From Pseudolabrys sp. (GTDB taxonomy: Bacteria > Pseudomonadota > Alphaproteobacteria > Rhizobiales > Xanthobacteraceae), in assembly GCA_030684935.1 (NCBI GenBank), contig JAUXXH010000058.1, positions 1 through 64,000 of the forward strand: 64,000 bases of DNA. Direction: 5' to 3'. Every line of letters begins with the position of its first letter. Position 1 is the first letter of the stretch. The position numbers and the translations under genes were made by a program. The notes below the pieces were generated by a model. It was given only the letters and a program-made list of their open reading frames with translations. It searched no databases and was not told the DNA's origin. Shown here piece after piece: positions 26,404 to 35,230 of the stretch.

Positions 26404-26724
26404 TCAGGCTGCGCGGCGCTTTTTGGCCGGACGCTTCGGCTCGGCCGGGCGGACCGACAACTTCAGACCCAGCGCGTTCAACACCCGCATGATCGTGCCA
26501 AACTCCGGATTGCCGTTCTCGCCGAGCGCCTTGTAAAGACTTTCCCGGTTCAGATCGGCCGACTTGGCTATCCCGGAAATGCCACGCGCGCGCGCGACAA
26601 GACCCAGCGCATCGCGCACAAAGTCAGCGTCCCCAGTTTCGAGCGCGGCCGTGATATAGGCCGCCTGCCGTTCATCGGTATCAAGATAGCCGGCGGCATC
26701 AAAGCGTGTCGTCTTTCCCATCAA
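26404..26724 (-). CDS. Antitoxin of an HI1420-type (HigA-like) toxin-antitoxin pair
   Basis: A 106-residue helix-turn-helix antitoxin of the HI1420 addiction-module family. It reads FDAAGYLDTDERQAAYITAALETGD, then GISGIAKSADLNRESLYKALGENGNPEFGTIMRVLNALGL, the DNA-binding domain. It has a very basic C-terminal tail (RPAKKRRAA). As is normal for this family, the toxin is encoded first; the antitoxin ATG overlaps the toxin stop by four bases. It probably autorepresses through the palindrome at 27014-27041. Confidence 0.92.
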   Translation of the reverse strand: MMGKTTRFDAAGYLDTDERQAAYITAALETGDADFVRDALGLVARARGISGIAKSADLNRESLYKALGENGNPEFGTIMRVLNALGLKLSVRPAEPKRPAKKRRAA

Positions 26725-27011
26725 TGCCTCTCTGCGATTTGCCGGGCCGGCTCAATGTCCTGACGTTGGGTGCCTTTGTCTCCGCCACACAGAAGTATGA
26801 CGACAGCTGTGCCCTGACGTATAAAATAGATTCGATATCCGGGGCCGTAGTCGACCCGTAACTCCATCAAACCATCCCCAAGACTCTTGCAGTCCCCGGG
26901 GTTGCCGCGCTCCATCCGACGAAGTCGAGCAACGATCCTGGCGAAGGCGTTGGCGTCCTTCAACCGCCGAAGCCAGTGTGAGAATTCCGCTGTCTGACGG
27001 ATCTCAACCAT
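26721..27011 (-). CDS. RelE/ParE-superfamily toxin, HI1419 (HigB-like) type
   Basis: A 96-residue toxin. FSHWLRRLKDANAFARIVARLRRMERGNPGDCKSLGDGLMELRVDYGPGYRIYFIRQG and the closing LLCGGDKGTQRQDIEPA are hallmarks of the HI1419/phage-derived Gp49-like RelE group, which usually cleaves mRNA on the ribosome. The ATG at 27011 sits two bases after a 28-bp perfect palindrome, leaving no clear Shine-Dalgarno outside it. It is the first gene of the pair, downstream of a nitroreductase gene on the same strand. Confidence 0.92.
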   Translation of the reverse strand: MVEIRQTAEFSHWLRRLKDANAFARIVARLRRMERGNPGDCKSLGDGLMELRVDYGPGYRIYFIRQGTAVVILLCGGDKGTQRQDIEPARQIAERH

Positions 27012-27013
27012 AG

Positions 27014-27041
27014 GTCACTGTAGCCCATGGGCTACAGTGAC
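27014..27041. promoter_or_regulatory. 28-bp perfect palindrome before the toxin start, candidate autoregulatory operator
   Basis: Reading from 27014, GTCACTGTAGCCCA joins its exact reverse complement. It lies between the nitroreductase stop (27052) and the toxin ATG (27011). As DNA it suits a dimeric antitoxin. As RNA it would fold into a 12-14 bp hairpin touching the toxin start codon, hiding it from ribosomes or ending upstream transcription. Confidence 0.7.
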
Positions 27042-27051
27042 GCAAGGCAGC

Positions 27052-27891
27052 TCAATCCAGGCAGAATCCCTTGGCCCGCACGAAGGCGCCGAAATCGGCG
27101 CGGGCCGGCTTCGAATATTGCCGGGCCTTGTCCTCCGACCAGCCGTAGAACTCGGCCCGGCCGAAACGCTCCGGCTCACGCTGCTGCCGGTATGCCCGCG
27201 CCGCGTGGCGCCGCCGGTCATAAGCATCAACCTCCGCCAGAAGATCGCCCTCGTCGAAGCGTTCCTCGTGCAGCGTGGTCCCGAGCGACAACCGCTGTGA
27301 AATGCCGCTCGGCTCGGCCGGCCAGCCGACGGACATGCCGGCGAGCGGAATGACCTTCGGCGGCAGCGCCAGCATCTCGCTCACCACCGTGGCGTGATCG
27401 CGGATCACACTGATCGGGCAGCAGCCGAGACCGACGGCCTCCGCCGCGCGCAGGAATGTCGCCATCACAATGGCGGCGTCGACCGTGGCGTTGAAGAACA
27501 GATCGAGGTGGTCGTTGGGAAACGGTTTCCCCCGCGCTTCCGCGAGCGCCGGAATGCGGCGGCCATTGGCGAGAAAGACCAGGAACAGCGGGGCGTCGTG
27601 CAGCCACGGCATTTCCGGCATCAGATCGGCGATGGCGCCGAGCCGGTCGCGATCGCGGATGATGAGAATGTCGGCCTGTTGCAGATCGCTTTTGGACGGC
27701 GCCGACAGCGCGCAGGCGCACAGCAGCCGCAGCAGATCGTCAGCCACGGGGCGATCCAGATAGCGCCGGTGCACCCGGCGCGCCGCCAGGCGGGCGAGTT
27801 CGTCGAGCCCGGACAGACCGGCATCGACGGTGAAGGTCTCGCCGAAACGGTCGGAAAGCGCGGTTTTGATGGTGTCGGCGGGATGCGGCAT
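27052..27891 (-). CDS. Nitroreductase family protein (FMN-dependent NAD(P)H oxidoreductase)
   Basis: A 279-residue flavoprotein of the nitroreductase fold. The start of the fold RRVHRRYLDRPVADDLLRLLCACALSAPSKSDLQ binds FMN phosphate. VDAAIVMATFLRAAEAVGLGCCPI and PLAGMSVGWPAE follow in the expected order. ATG at 27891 has GAGGAA eight bases upstream and avoids a longer frame without a ribosome site. It probably reduces quinones or nitro compounds; the physiological substrate is unknown. Confidence 0.87.
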   Translation of the reverse strand: MPHPADTIKTALSDRFGETFTVDAGLSGLDELARLAARRVHRRYLDRPVADDLLRLLCACALSAPSKSDLQQADILIIRDRDRLGAIADLMPEMPWLHDAPLFLVFLANGRRIPALAEARGKPFPNDHLDLFFNATVDAAIVMATFLRAAEAVGLGCCPISVIRDHATVVSEMLALPPKVIPLAGMSVGWPAEPSGISQRLSLGTTLHEERFDEGDLLAEVDAYDRRRHAARAYRQQREPERFGRAEFYGWSEDKARQYSKPARADFGAFVRAKGFCLD

Positions 27892-28013
27892 GTCGTTCGA
27901 TTCCTCAATGGAGCTCCACGATAACGCCACTTGCCCCGAGCCGCTTGAATATCCCCGGTTGTGTCCAGCGCGTGTTCACAAGGATTCTCTCGCCGGCTCG
28001 ATTCATGGGCCGG

Positions 28014-29453
28014 TCATTTGGCCTGATGATAGGGACAGGCTGCCTCGACCTGCGTTCCGGCGCCAGCCGACAAAGGCGCCGCTGCAATTCGCGGCTCCAG
28101 CGTCATCGGCAGCCCGCCGTCCGGACGCAACGTCAGCCGGCAGACCGGATCGACCTTGCTGCCCATCGGCATGCGCAGCCTGAACTGCTGCGCCAGCGTC
28201 GCCAGCGACAGGATCGCCTCGGTCAGGCCGAACGACATGCCGGCGCAGACCCGCGGCCCGATGCTGAACGGGATGTAGGCGAATTTCGAAATCGCGCCGG
28301 CGCGATCCGGCATGAACCGGTCGGGGATGAAATGGTCGGGTTTGTCCCACAGCTTCTTGTGACGGTGCAGCAGCCACGGTACCACGAAGATCAGCGAGCC
28401 CTTGGGAATGCGCCGGCCGTTGTAGGTTTCCTCCTGAAGCGCCTCGCGGGGCAGGATCGGCACCGGCGGATAGAGCCGCAACGTTTCCTCGATCACCGCC
28501 TGCGTGAATGGCAACCGCGCGACATCGGCGAGACCGGGACGCTGGCCACCCAGCACGCTGTCGATTTCGGCATGCAATCGAGCCTCGACGTCCGGCGCCT
28601 GCGACAGCAGATACCAGGCCCAGGCCAGCGTATTGGCGGTGGTTTCATGGCCGGCCATGAACAAAACCGCGGCCTCGTTGCGGATCGCCTCGTCGCTCAA
28701 TGCCTCACCGGTCTCGGCATCCTTGGCGTCAAGCAACTGCGCGATCAGCGATGTCTCGCCGGTCGCGCGCCGGGCCTTGATGTTCTGCACAATACCGTCG
28801 AGCACGGTGTGGATGCGGCGCTGGGCGCGATGCACCGCCGGCGCGTGAAAGCGCGGCAGCCATTCCGGCAGACCGAGCAGCGAGATCAGGTCGAGCTGGC
28901 CGATCGTCTTCTGATAGTCGCTGAAGCCGTTGACCACCTCCTCGGTATAGACCCGGCCAAGCTCGCGGCCGAAGATGGTGCGGGCAATGATCTCGGCCGT
29001 CAGGTTGGCCATTTCGCTCAGCGCATCGATCCGGGGTGAAGCCAGCGAAGCCCAGCGGTTGCGGGTCTCGACGATGGTCTCGACCATCACCGGCGCGAAC
29101 TGCGACAGCCGCGTGGTGTGAATGATCGGCGCCACCATCTTGCGCCGCGCCTTCCACAATGGGCCGTCGCTGATGAACAGGCCGTCGCCGATCAGCGGCG
29201 CCAGGGCGTGCCGCATCTGCGGCGCTTTGCGCTCGAAGCTGGCATTGTGCAGGTTAAAGGCGAATTTGACCGAATCCGGACTGTTACAGAGAAACGTCTC
29301 ACGGTTGAGAATGCGTGACGACGAAAACTCCAGTTCGAACGCGGACGCCTCCCACATCGCCACGAAATTCTTGCGGCCGATCCATAGCCGCTGCCAGGCC
29401 GGCGGCGGTCGGGGAAAACGGTATGGATAAGGCGGGACAAAATCGACGGTCAT
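28014..29453 (-). CDS. Cytochrome P450
   Basis: A 479-residue soluble P450 monooxygenase. The I-helix oxygen-binding motif is AGHETT (267-272), the K-helix EETLR (322-326), and the haem ligand Cys403 lies in FSIGPRVCAG. The FTQAVIEETLRLYPPVPILPREAL and PDRFMPDR segments resemble class II/CYP4- or BM3-like bacterial enzymes that hydroxylate fatty or terpenoid chains. No ferredoxin partner is adjacent. It is a stand-alone gene, divergent from the molybdenum hydroxylase genes with 217 bases between, where no motif could be assigned. Confidence 0.94.
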   Translation of the reverse strand: MTVDFVPPYPYRFPRPPPAWQRLWIGRKNFVAMWEASAFELEFSSSRILNRETFLCNSPDSVKFAFNLHNASFERKAPQMRHALAPLIGDGLFISDGPLWKARRKMVAPIIHTTRLSQFAPVMVETIVETRNRWASLASPRIDALSEMANLTAEIIARTIFGRELGRVYTEEVVNGFSDYQKTIGQLDLISLLGLPEWLPRFHAPAVHRAQRRIHTVLDGIVQNIKARRATGETSLIAQLLDAKDAETGEALSDEAIRNEAAVLFMAGHETTANTLAWAWYLLSQAPDVEARLHAEIDSVLGGQRPGLADVARLPFTQAVIEETLRLYPPVPILPREALQEETYNGRRIPKGSLIFVVPWLLHRHKKLWDKPDHFIPDRFMPDRAGAISKFAYIPFSIGPRVCAGMSFGLTEAILSLATLAQQFRLRMPMGSKVDPVCRLTLRPDGGLPMTLEPRIAAAPLSAGAGTQVEAACPYHQAK

Positions 29454-29670
29454 GCCGGGAGCCTAGACGAAGGTGCCGCAACATTCAGCATACAGTGACC
29501 GTCTATCGGGAGGAAGTGAATGAATGACCTCACCATCTCATCGCAAAGCGGTTAAATCTTGGTCAGCCGCAGGACACATATTGGGCAAAGCCGTCGCCTT
29601 TGACATTGCCGCGCATTCGTCAGCATAATTTTCCGCCCACCCCCTCGCTCAGGTCTCTGACAACCGCGCA

Positions 29671-30555
29671 ATGAAGCCAGCCTCGTTCAAATACATCCTC
29701 GCGCGCACGCTGGACGACGCGCTGGCGGCGAAGACGGAGCATGGCGACGAGGCGCGCTTTTTGGCCGGGGGTCAAAGCCTGGTGCCGACCATGAATTTCC
29801 GGCTGGCGCAGCCGGCCATCCTGATCGACATCAACCCGATTGCTGCGCTGTCCGGCGTGCGCGACGGCGCCTCGATCCGAATCGGGGCCCTGACCCGCTA
29901 CCGGATGCTGGAGGCCGATCCACTGATCGCCGCTCGCCAGCCGATCCTGCGCGAAGCCCTGCCCCACATCGCCCATCCGCAGATCCGTAACCGTGGCACA
30001 CTCGGTGGCAACCTGGCGCATGCCGATCCGGCCTCGGAGATGCCCGCGATCATGCTCGCGCTCGGTGCCAGAATGCGCCTGCAATCGGCCGCCAACGATC
30101 GCTGGGTCGATGCCAACGACTTCTTTGTCTCGGCGATGGAAACGGCGTTGCGGCCGGACGAGATGCTGACCGAGATCGACATTCCCGACAGCCCGCCCGG
30201 CACCGGCACCTGCTTCATGGAGGTGGCGCGGCGGCAAGGCGACTTCGCGCAGGCCGGCGTCGCCGCCATCGTCACGCTCGGCGCTGACGGCAAATGCGGC
30301 GGCGTGCGGCTGGCGTTCTGCGGCGTCGCCGAGCGGCCGTTTCACGCCGACGCCGCGGCCCAGTCGCTGATCGGCGGCGACGGCAGCGACGACAGCTTCA
30401 GGCAGGCCGCCGAACTGGCGATGGCCGCACTCAATCCGCCCGGCAGCACCCATGCCAGCGCCGGCTATCAGCGCCATCTGGCCGGCGTGCTGGCGCGCCG
30501 CGCGCTGACCACCGCGCATGCGCGCGCCACAACCGAGGTGCGCCGTGACCACTGA
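29671..30555 (+). CDS. Xanthine dehydrogenase/CO dehydrogenase-family FAD-binding (medium) subunit
   Basis: A 294-residue FAD subunit of a molybdenum hydroxylase. The FAD pyrophosphate motifs FLAGGQSLVPTMNFRLAQP and HPQIRNRGTLGGNLAHADPASEMPA are intact. It is first of three genes (medium, small, large) with an 11-base overlap with the small-subunit start. The medium-small-large order is common in CoxMSL-like enzymes. The enzyme transfers electrons from the 2Fe-2S subunit to its acceptor through FAD. Confidence 0.92.
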   Translation: MKPASFKYILARTLDDALAAKTEHGDEARFLAGGQSLVPTMNFRLAQPAILIDINPIAALSGVRDGASIRIGALTRYRMLEADPLIAARQPILREALPHIAHPQIRNRGTLGGNLAHADPASEMPAIMLALGARMRLQSAANDRWVDANDFFVSAMETALRPDEMLTEIDIPDSPPGTGTCFMEVARRQGDFAQAGVAAIVTLGADGKCGGVRLAFCGVAERPFHADAAAQSLIGGDGSDDSFRQAAELAMAALNPPGSTHASAGYQRHLAGVLARRALTTAHARATTEVRRDH

Positions 30556-31024
30556 ACGCCATGCCATCAGCGTGACCGTCAACGGCGTGCGCCACGACAA
30601 GACGGTCGAGGCGCGCATGTTGCTGAGCGATTTCATCCGCCACGAATTGCTGCTGTCCGGGACCCATGTCGGCTGCGAACACGGCGTCTGCGGCGCCTGC
30701 ACCATATGGTTCGACGGCTTCCCTGCGCGTTCCTGCCTGATGTTCGCGGTGCAGGCCGACGGCCACGACATCGCCACCGTCGAAGGCCTGGCCGACAACG
30801 ACAAGCTCAGCCCATTGCAGCAGGCGATGCACGAGGCGCACGGTCTGCAATGCGGCTATTGCACGCCCGGTATCCTGATGACCATGTCGCATTTTCTCGC
30901 CAGCAATCCCGCGCCCGACGAACAGGCGGTGCGCGAGGCGCTGTCCGGCAACCTGTGCCGCTGCACGGGATACCAGCACATCGTCGATGCGGTGTTGCTG
31001 GCGGCCGAACGGATGCGGGGCTGA
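30545..31024 (+). CDS. [2Fe-2S] small subunit of a xanthine dehydrogenase-family enzyme
   Basis: A 159-residue iron-sulphur subunit. The plant-type cluster motif is GTHVGCEHGVCGACTIW; the C-terminal cluster uses CGYCTPG and GNLCRCTGYQHI. The GTG at 30545 is chosen because GAGG precedes it by six bases and it starts VTTERHAISVTVNG, the normal N-terminus. It shuttles electrons from the molybdenum centre to FAD. Confidence 0.94.
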   Translation: MTTERHAISVTVNGVRHDKTVEARMLLSDFIRHELLLSGTHVGCEHGVCGACTIWFDGFPARSCLMFAVQADGHDIATVEGLADNDKLSPLQQAMHEAHGLQCGYCTPGILMTMSHFLASNPAPDEQAVREALSGNLCRCTGYQHIVDAVLLAAERMRG

Positions 31025-31029
31025 CCGGC

Positions 31030-33369
31030 ATGGAAACGCGATACTTCGGCGCTTCGGTCAAACGCAACGAAGATCAGCGGCTGCTCACCGGCCAGGCGCT
31101 GTTCATCGACGACATCGAACTGCCCGGCATGCTGCATGCCGCGGTGCTGCGCAGCGCGGTGGCGCATGGGCGTATCGTCACGGTCGATGTCTCGGCCGCG
31201 TTGAAACGCGAGGGCGTGGTCGCCGCCTATACGGCACAGGACCTTGGCGACTTCTGGCAGCCCGGCCCTTTGCTCGTTCCGCCGCCGCCGATCGAGGGCT
31301 CGGTGTTCAATCTGCGCACCCACGCCTGTCTCGCCAAGGACAAGGTCCGCTACGCCGGCGAGCCACTGGCCATCGTCATCGCCGCCGACCGTTACATCGC
31401 AGAGGATGCGCTCGCCGATATCGTCGTCGATATCGAGATCCTGCCGGCGCTGGTCGACCTCGAAGCGGCGTTGGCGAAAGGCGCCGCGCTGGTGCACGAG
31501 GATCTCGGCAGCAACATCGCCGCGCATATCCACCAGGGCAAAGGCGACTACGCCAGGGCCGCCTCCCGCGCCGACCACATCATCAAGCGGCGCTTTCTGT
31601 ACGAGCACGGCATCTCGTCGCCGATCGAGACCCGCGGCATCGTCGTGCAATGGGACGCACGCGGCGGCCAGCTGACCATGTGGGACACCACACAAGCGCC
31701 GGTTTTCGTTCGCAACGGGCTGGCGGCGGTGTTCGGCCTGTCCGAGCGGCAGGTGCGCGTCATCGCGCCCTTCGTCGGCGGCGGCTTCGGGCCGAAGATC
31801 ATGATGTTCTATCCGGAGGAACTGCTGCTGCCCTGGGCGGCGATGCAGCTCAACCGGCCGATCAAGTGGATCGAGGACCGGCTGGAGCATTTCGTCGCCA
31901 CCACGCATGAGCGCGGCCAGGTTCACGACTCCAAGATCGCGCTGACCAAAGATGGCAAGATCCTCGGCGTCAAGGATGTGTTCCTGCACGACAGCGGCGC
32001 CTACGATCCCTACGGGCTGACGGTGCCGATCAACAGCCAGTGCACATTGCTCGGGCCCTATGTCATCCCCGACTACGACAGCACTTTCACCTGCGTGTTC
32101 ACCAATCTGCCGATCGTCACGCCCTATCGCGGCGCCGGCCGCCAGCACGGCGTGTTCGTGATCGAGCGGCTGCTCGATATCGCCGCGCATGAACTGGGCA
32201 TCGATCCAGCGGAAATCCGCCGCCGCAATCTGATTCCACCCGACGCCTTCCCCTACGACAACGAGATCATCTACCAGGACTTCGCGCCGCTTTCCTATGA
32301 CAGCGGCGATTACGAACCGGTGCTGGACAAGGCGCTGAGCGCCATCGGCTACGCCGGCTTCAAGGACGAGCAGGCCGCCGCCCGCGCGAAGGGCAAGCAT
32401 CTCGGCATCGCGGTCGCCGCCTATGTCGAAGGCACCGGCATCGGCCCCTATGAAGGCGCGCGGGTGCAGGTGCAGGCCAATGGCCGCGTCAGCGTCGCCA
32501 CCGGCATCGGCACGCAGGGCCAGGGCCACTACACCGTGTTCGCGCAGATCGTCGCCGACCAGGTCGGCTGCGACGTGCGCGACGTCGATGTGGTGACCGG
32601 CGACACCGACCGCTTTCACTGGGGCGCCGGCACCTTCGCCAGCCGCGGCGCGGTGGTCGCCGGCAACGCCGTCAACGAAGCCTCCAAGGTGGTGCGGCAG
32701 AAGATTCTGACGCTGGCGGCCGAGCATTTCGAATGCGCCGAGGGCGACCTCGAACTCGGCCAGGGCCAGGTGTCGATCGTCGGCGTGCGCGGCCAGGCGA
32801 TCCGGCTGAGCGAACTGGCGCAGAAGGCCAATCCGATGCGCGGCGCGGTCAAGCCCGGCGCCGAGCCGGGTCTGGAGTCCACGCAATATTTCGGCCCGCC
32901 ATCGGGCGCCACGGCGTCGGGCGTGCATGCCATGATCGTCGAGGTGGATCCGGAAACGTTCACGCTGGCGATCAGGAAATACGTGATCGTCCATGACTGC
33001 GGCACGGTGATCAATCCGCTGATCCTGGCGGGACAGATCATCGGCGGCGCGGCGCAGGGCATCGGCAATGCGTTCTACGAGAAGCTGATGTACGACGACG
33101 CCGGGCAATTGCTGAATGCGTCGCTGGCCGATTACCTGTTGCCGACGTCGCTCGACGTGCCGCGCTTCGTGCTGGACCACACCGTAACGCCCTCGCCGCT
33201 CAATCCGCTCGGCATCAAGGGCGCGGGCGAGGCCGGCGCCATCCCGGCCGGGCCGTTGTTTGCGCAGGCGATCGAGGATGCCCTCGGCTTCAAGGCGAAG
33301 GGCATCGAACTGCTGGAGATCCCGCTGAGCCCGGCGCGGCTATGGGAATTGACGCAACAGGCTGGCTGA
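31030..33369 (+). CDS. Molybdopterin-binding large subunit of a xanthine dehydrogenase-family hydroxylase (form II CoxL-like)
   Basis: A 779-residue catalytic subunit with the Mo-MCD-type hydroxylase fold. It has GGGFGPK, PYRGAGR (365-371) and the catalytic Glu (about 734) in GAGEAGA. The PYRGAGR loop resembles the AYRGAGR motif of form II enzymes, not the AYxCSFR loop of true CO dehydrogenase, so it is probably an aromatic or heterocyclic hydroxylase. The ATG at 31030 is five bases after the small-subunit stop. It ends one base from a convergent hydrolase gene. Confidence 0.92.
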   Translation: METRYFGASVKRNEDQRLLTGQALFIDDIELPGMLHAAVLRSAVAHGRIVTVDVSAALKREGVVAAYTAQDLGDFWQPGPLLVPPPPIEGSVFNLRTHACLAKDKVRYAGEPLAIVIAADRYIAEDALADIVVDIEILPALVDLEAALAKGAALVHEDLGSNIAAHIHQGKGDYARAASRADHIIKRRFLYEHGISSPIETRGIVVQWDARGGQLTMWDTTQAPVFVRNGLAAVFGLSERQVRVIAPFVGGGFGPKIMMFYPEELLLPWAAMQLNRPIKWIEDRLEHFVATTHERGQVHDSKIALTKDGKILGVKDVFLHDSGAYDPYGLTVPINSQCTLLGPYVIPDYDSTFTCVFTNLPIVTPYRGAGRQHGVFVIERLLDIAAHELGIDPAEIRRRNLIPPDAFPYDNEIIYQDFAPLSYDSGDYEPVLDKALSAIGYAGFKDEQAAARAKGKHLGIAVAAYVEGTGIGPYEGARVQVQANGRVSVATGIGTQGQGHYTVFAQIVADQVGCDVRDVDVVTGDTDRFHWGAGTFASRGAVVAGNAVNEASKVVRQKILTLAAEHFECAEGDLELGQGQVSIVGVRGQAIRLSELAQKANPMRGAVKPGAEPGLESTQYFGPPSGATASGVHAMIVEVDPETFTLAIRKYVIVHDCGTVINPLILAGQIIGGAAQGIGNAFYEKLMYDDAGQLLNASLADYLLPTSLDVPRFVLDHTVTPSPLNPLGIKGAGEAGAIPAGPLFAQAIEDALGFKAKGIELLEIPLSPARLWELTQQAG

Positions 33370-33370
33370 T

Positions 33371-34141
33371 TCAGGCCAGGCTCAGGGCCCGCGCATGACG
33401 CGCCGTCACCGCCAGCAACTTTTCGGTCAGTCTGTCCGGCATCGACAGTTGCGGCGCGTGGTCGGTCTCCAGGCCATAAACGGCGGCGCAGCCGGCCAGC
33501 TCCTGCATCTTGCGTTGCAGCGGCAGATGCACCGAGCGGTCCTGCAGCGCCTCGACATAGGCGCGCGGGATGACGCCATAGTTGGCCGGGGTCAGCCGCA
33601 GCTTGCCGTGGCGTGGGCCTTCCGGTTGTGGCGTCAGCCGCGCCGCAGCGGCCGCGGCCAGAGCGGGATCGGCCATGTGGTAGAACACCTCCACCGCCGA
33701 AACCGGATCGATGGTCGAGGCGCCGTTGGCATAGGTCAGCCGCGCATGGGCGCCGCGCATCCACGGCTCAAGGTGCCGGTCGTAGAATTCCAGCACCGCC
33801 ATGCCATCCGGCAGCATGAAAGCGCAGAGATAGATGGCGAGCGCAATCCGCGCCGGCCGCAGTTCGCAAACCTGCGAAACGGTGACGCCGCCCATGCTGT
33901 GGCCGATCAGGATGACCGGCCCGGTGGTCCCGTCGACCAGGCCGGTCACCGTCTCGACATAGCTGTCGAGCGTCACCTGATCCGGCGGCGTGTCGTCGTG
34001 GCCGTCGCCCGGCAGATCGGCGGCGATCACAACGTGCCCGGCCGCCTGAAGCCGCGGCACGATGGTGTCCCAGGCCCAAGCGCCCTGCCAGGCGCCATGA
34101 ACAAGGATGAACGTGTAACGCGGTTTGGCGGCGCCGCTCAC
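33371..34141 (-). CDS. Alpha/beta hydrolase (esterase-type)
   Basis: A 256-residue alpha/beta hydrolase close to the plant-like methylesterase/hydroxynitrile lyase group. The oxyanion region is FILVHGAWQGAWAW, the nucleophile elbow LIGHSMGG, and the late histidine lies in LETDHAPQLSMPD. The start is a GTG at 34141 overlapping the preceding oxygenase stop (GTGA). The long open frame upstream is coding-shadow only. It may cleave an ester or amide made by the oxygenase; unproven. Confidence 0.85.
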   Translation of the reverse strand: MSGAAKPRYTFILVHGAWQGAWAWDTIVPRLQAAGHVVIAADLPGDGHDDTPPDQVTLDSYVETVTGLVDGTTGPVILIGHSMGGVTVSQVCELRPARIALAIYLCAFMLPDGMAVLEFYDRHLEPWMRGAHARLTYANGASTIDPVSAVEVFYHMADPALAAAAAARLTPQPEGPRHGKLRLTPANYGVIPRAYVEALQDRSVHLPLQRKMQELAGCAAVYGLETDHAPQLSMPDRLTEKLLAVTARHARALSLA

Positions 34142-35115
34142 TTGTAGGTTCGCTTGTACATCTCGCGCATGTGCTGATCGACCGTGACCGGCGGATATTT
34201 CGGCTGTTCGCCGGGCGCCAGGCAGGTCGGAATGCATTTCACTTCGAAGCTGTAATTGCCGCCATAGAAAAACGGCACCGAATAGCGCTCCTTGCCGGAG
34301 GCGTTGACGACGCGGTGGACGGTCGAGCGGTAGCGGTCGTTGGTCCAGCGCGCGATCATGTCGCCGAGATTGACGACATAGGTGCCGGGCAGCGGCTCGG
34401 CGTGGATCCAGTTGCCGCTGTTCTGGTCCCAGACCTGCAGGCCGCCGATCTCGCCCTGCCGCAAAATTGTCAGCCCGCCGAAATCGGTATGGGCGCCGGC
34501 GCCCTTCTGGGTCGGATCGCCCTGCGGCGATTGCGGCGGATAATGCAGCAGCCGAACCGTCGCCATCGCATCCTTGTTGAAGCCGTCGAAGTAGTTTTCC
34601 GGCAGGTCGAGCGACAGCGCCATGCCGCGCATCATGGTCGCGGACAAACCCATCATGACGTCGAGATAGCGCAGCATCACCGGACCGAAATTGGGCAGCT
34701 GCGGCGGCCACTGGTTGGCGCCATGATTGAACATGCCGGCCAGCACCCGCGGGTCGTCCGGCGCATGCTCGGGGCCAATGTAATAGCCTTCCTTCAAGTC
34801 GGGCGGCGCGCCGGGCTCCAGCGTCTGGCCCTGCATCGCCTCGTAGCCACGGTTTGCCTTTGATTTCGATTTGTCGACCTCGGCCTTCTGCTCGGCCGGC
34901 AACGCGAAGAACGCCGCCGCTTCGGCGAACACGTCTTGCATCAGATCCTCGGGCACGCCGTGGTTCTTGATGTAGAAAAAGCCCTTGTCGATGCAGGCGG
35001 CGCGCAGCGCAGCGCCAACCGCCTGGCGGTCGGCCGGATCGGCACTGTTGAGGCCGCCGATATCGATGACCGGCAGCGAAGCCACGGAAACCTTCACCGC
35101 TTCGAGTGCCTTCAT
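34138..35115 (-). CDS. 2-oxoglutarate/Fe(II) oxygenase, isopenicillin N synthase-like
   Basis: A 325-residue non-haem iron oxygenase. The iron triad His209-x-Asp211 (GAHTDFGG) and His267 (STVHRVV) and the 2-oxoglutarate-binding Arg277-Tyr-Ser279 are intact, so it is probably active. The N-terminal DIOX_N part (PVIDIGGL, GFFYIKNHGVP) is present. Bacterial relatives hydroxylate small molecules. It is the first gene of a two-gene unit with the alpha/beta hydrolase and divergent from a LysR gene. A sigma-54-like element lies upstream (35169-35184). Confidence 0.92.
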   Translation of the reverse strand: MKALEAVKVSVASLPVIDIGGLNSADPADRQAVGAALRAACIDKGFFYIKNHGVPEDLMQDVFAEAAAFFALPAEQKAEVDKSKSKANRGYEAMQGQTLEPGAPPDLKEGYYIGPEHAPDDPRVLAGMFNHGANQWPPQLPNFGPVMLRYLDVMMGLSATMMRGMALSLDLPENYFDGFNKDAMATVRLLHYPPQSPQGDPTQKGAGAHTDFGGLTILRQGEIGGLQVWDQNSGNWIHAEPLPGTYVVNLGDMIARWTNDRYRSTVHRVVNASGKERYSVPFFYGGNYSFEVKCIPTCLAPGEQPKYPPVTVDQHMREMYKRTYK

Positions 35116-35168
35116 GGGGACAACTCCTCCAATCGTCGCGCCCGGCGGCGCGCATCACCAAATTTCGA

Positions 35169-35184
35169 TGCAAGACCCGGGCCG
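35169..35184 (-). promoter_or_regulatory. Sigma-54-like promoter for the 2-oxoglutarate oxygenase gene
   Basis: On the minus strand CGGCCCG-GGTC-TTGCA has the GG-GC spacing of RpoN promoters and matches TTGCA exactly. It differs from the -24 block at two positions. Predicted start near 35158, 43 bases before the ATG at 35115. Confidence 0.4.
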
Positions 35185-35230
35185 CGGAAGCCGGTATAAG
35201 ATTTGCCGATAGACAGCCCGGGATCGCCCC

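Noticed and set aside
30856-33180. Very long minus-strand frame opposite the molybdenum hydroxylase large subunit
   Set aside because: Arg/His/Asp/Gly-rich product with no recognisable domain. It mirrors the codon bias of a real gene on the other strand.
31030-33369. True aerobic CO dehydrogenase
   Set aside because: The active-site loop is PYRGAGR, not the AYxCSFR of form I enzymes, so CO oxidation should not be assumed.
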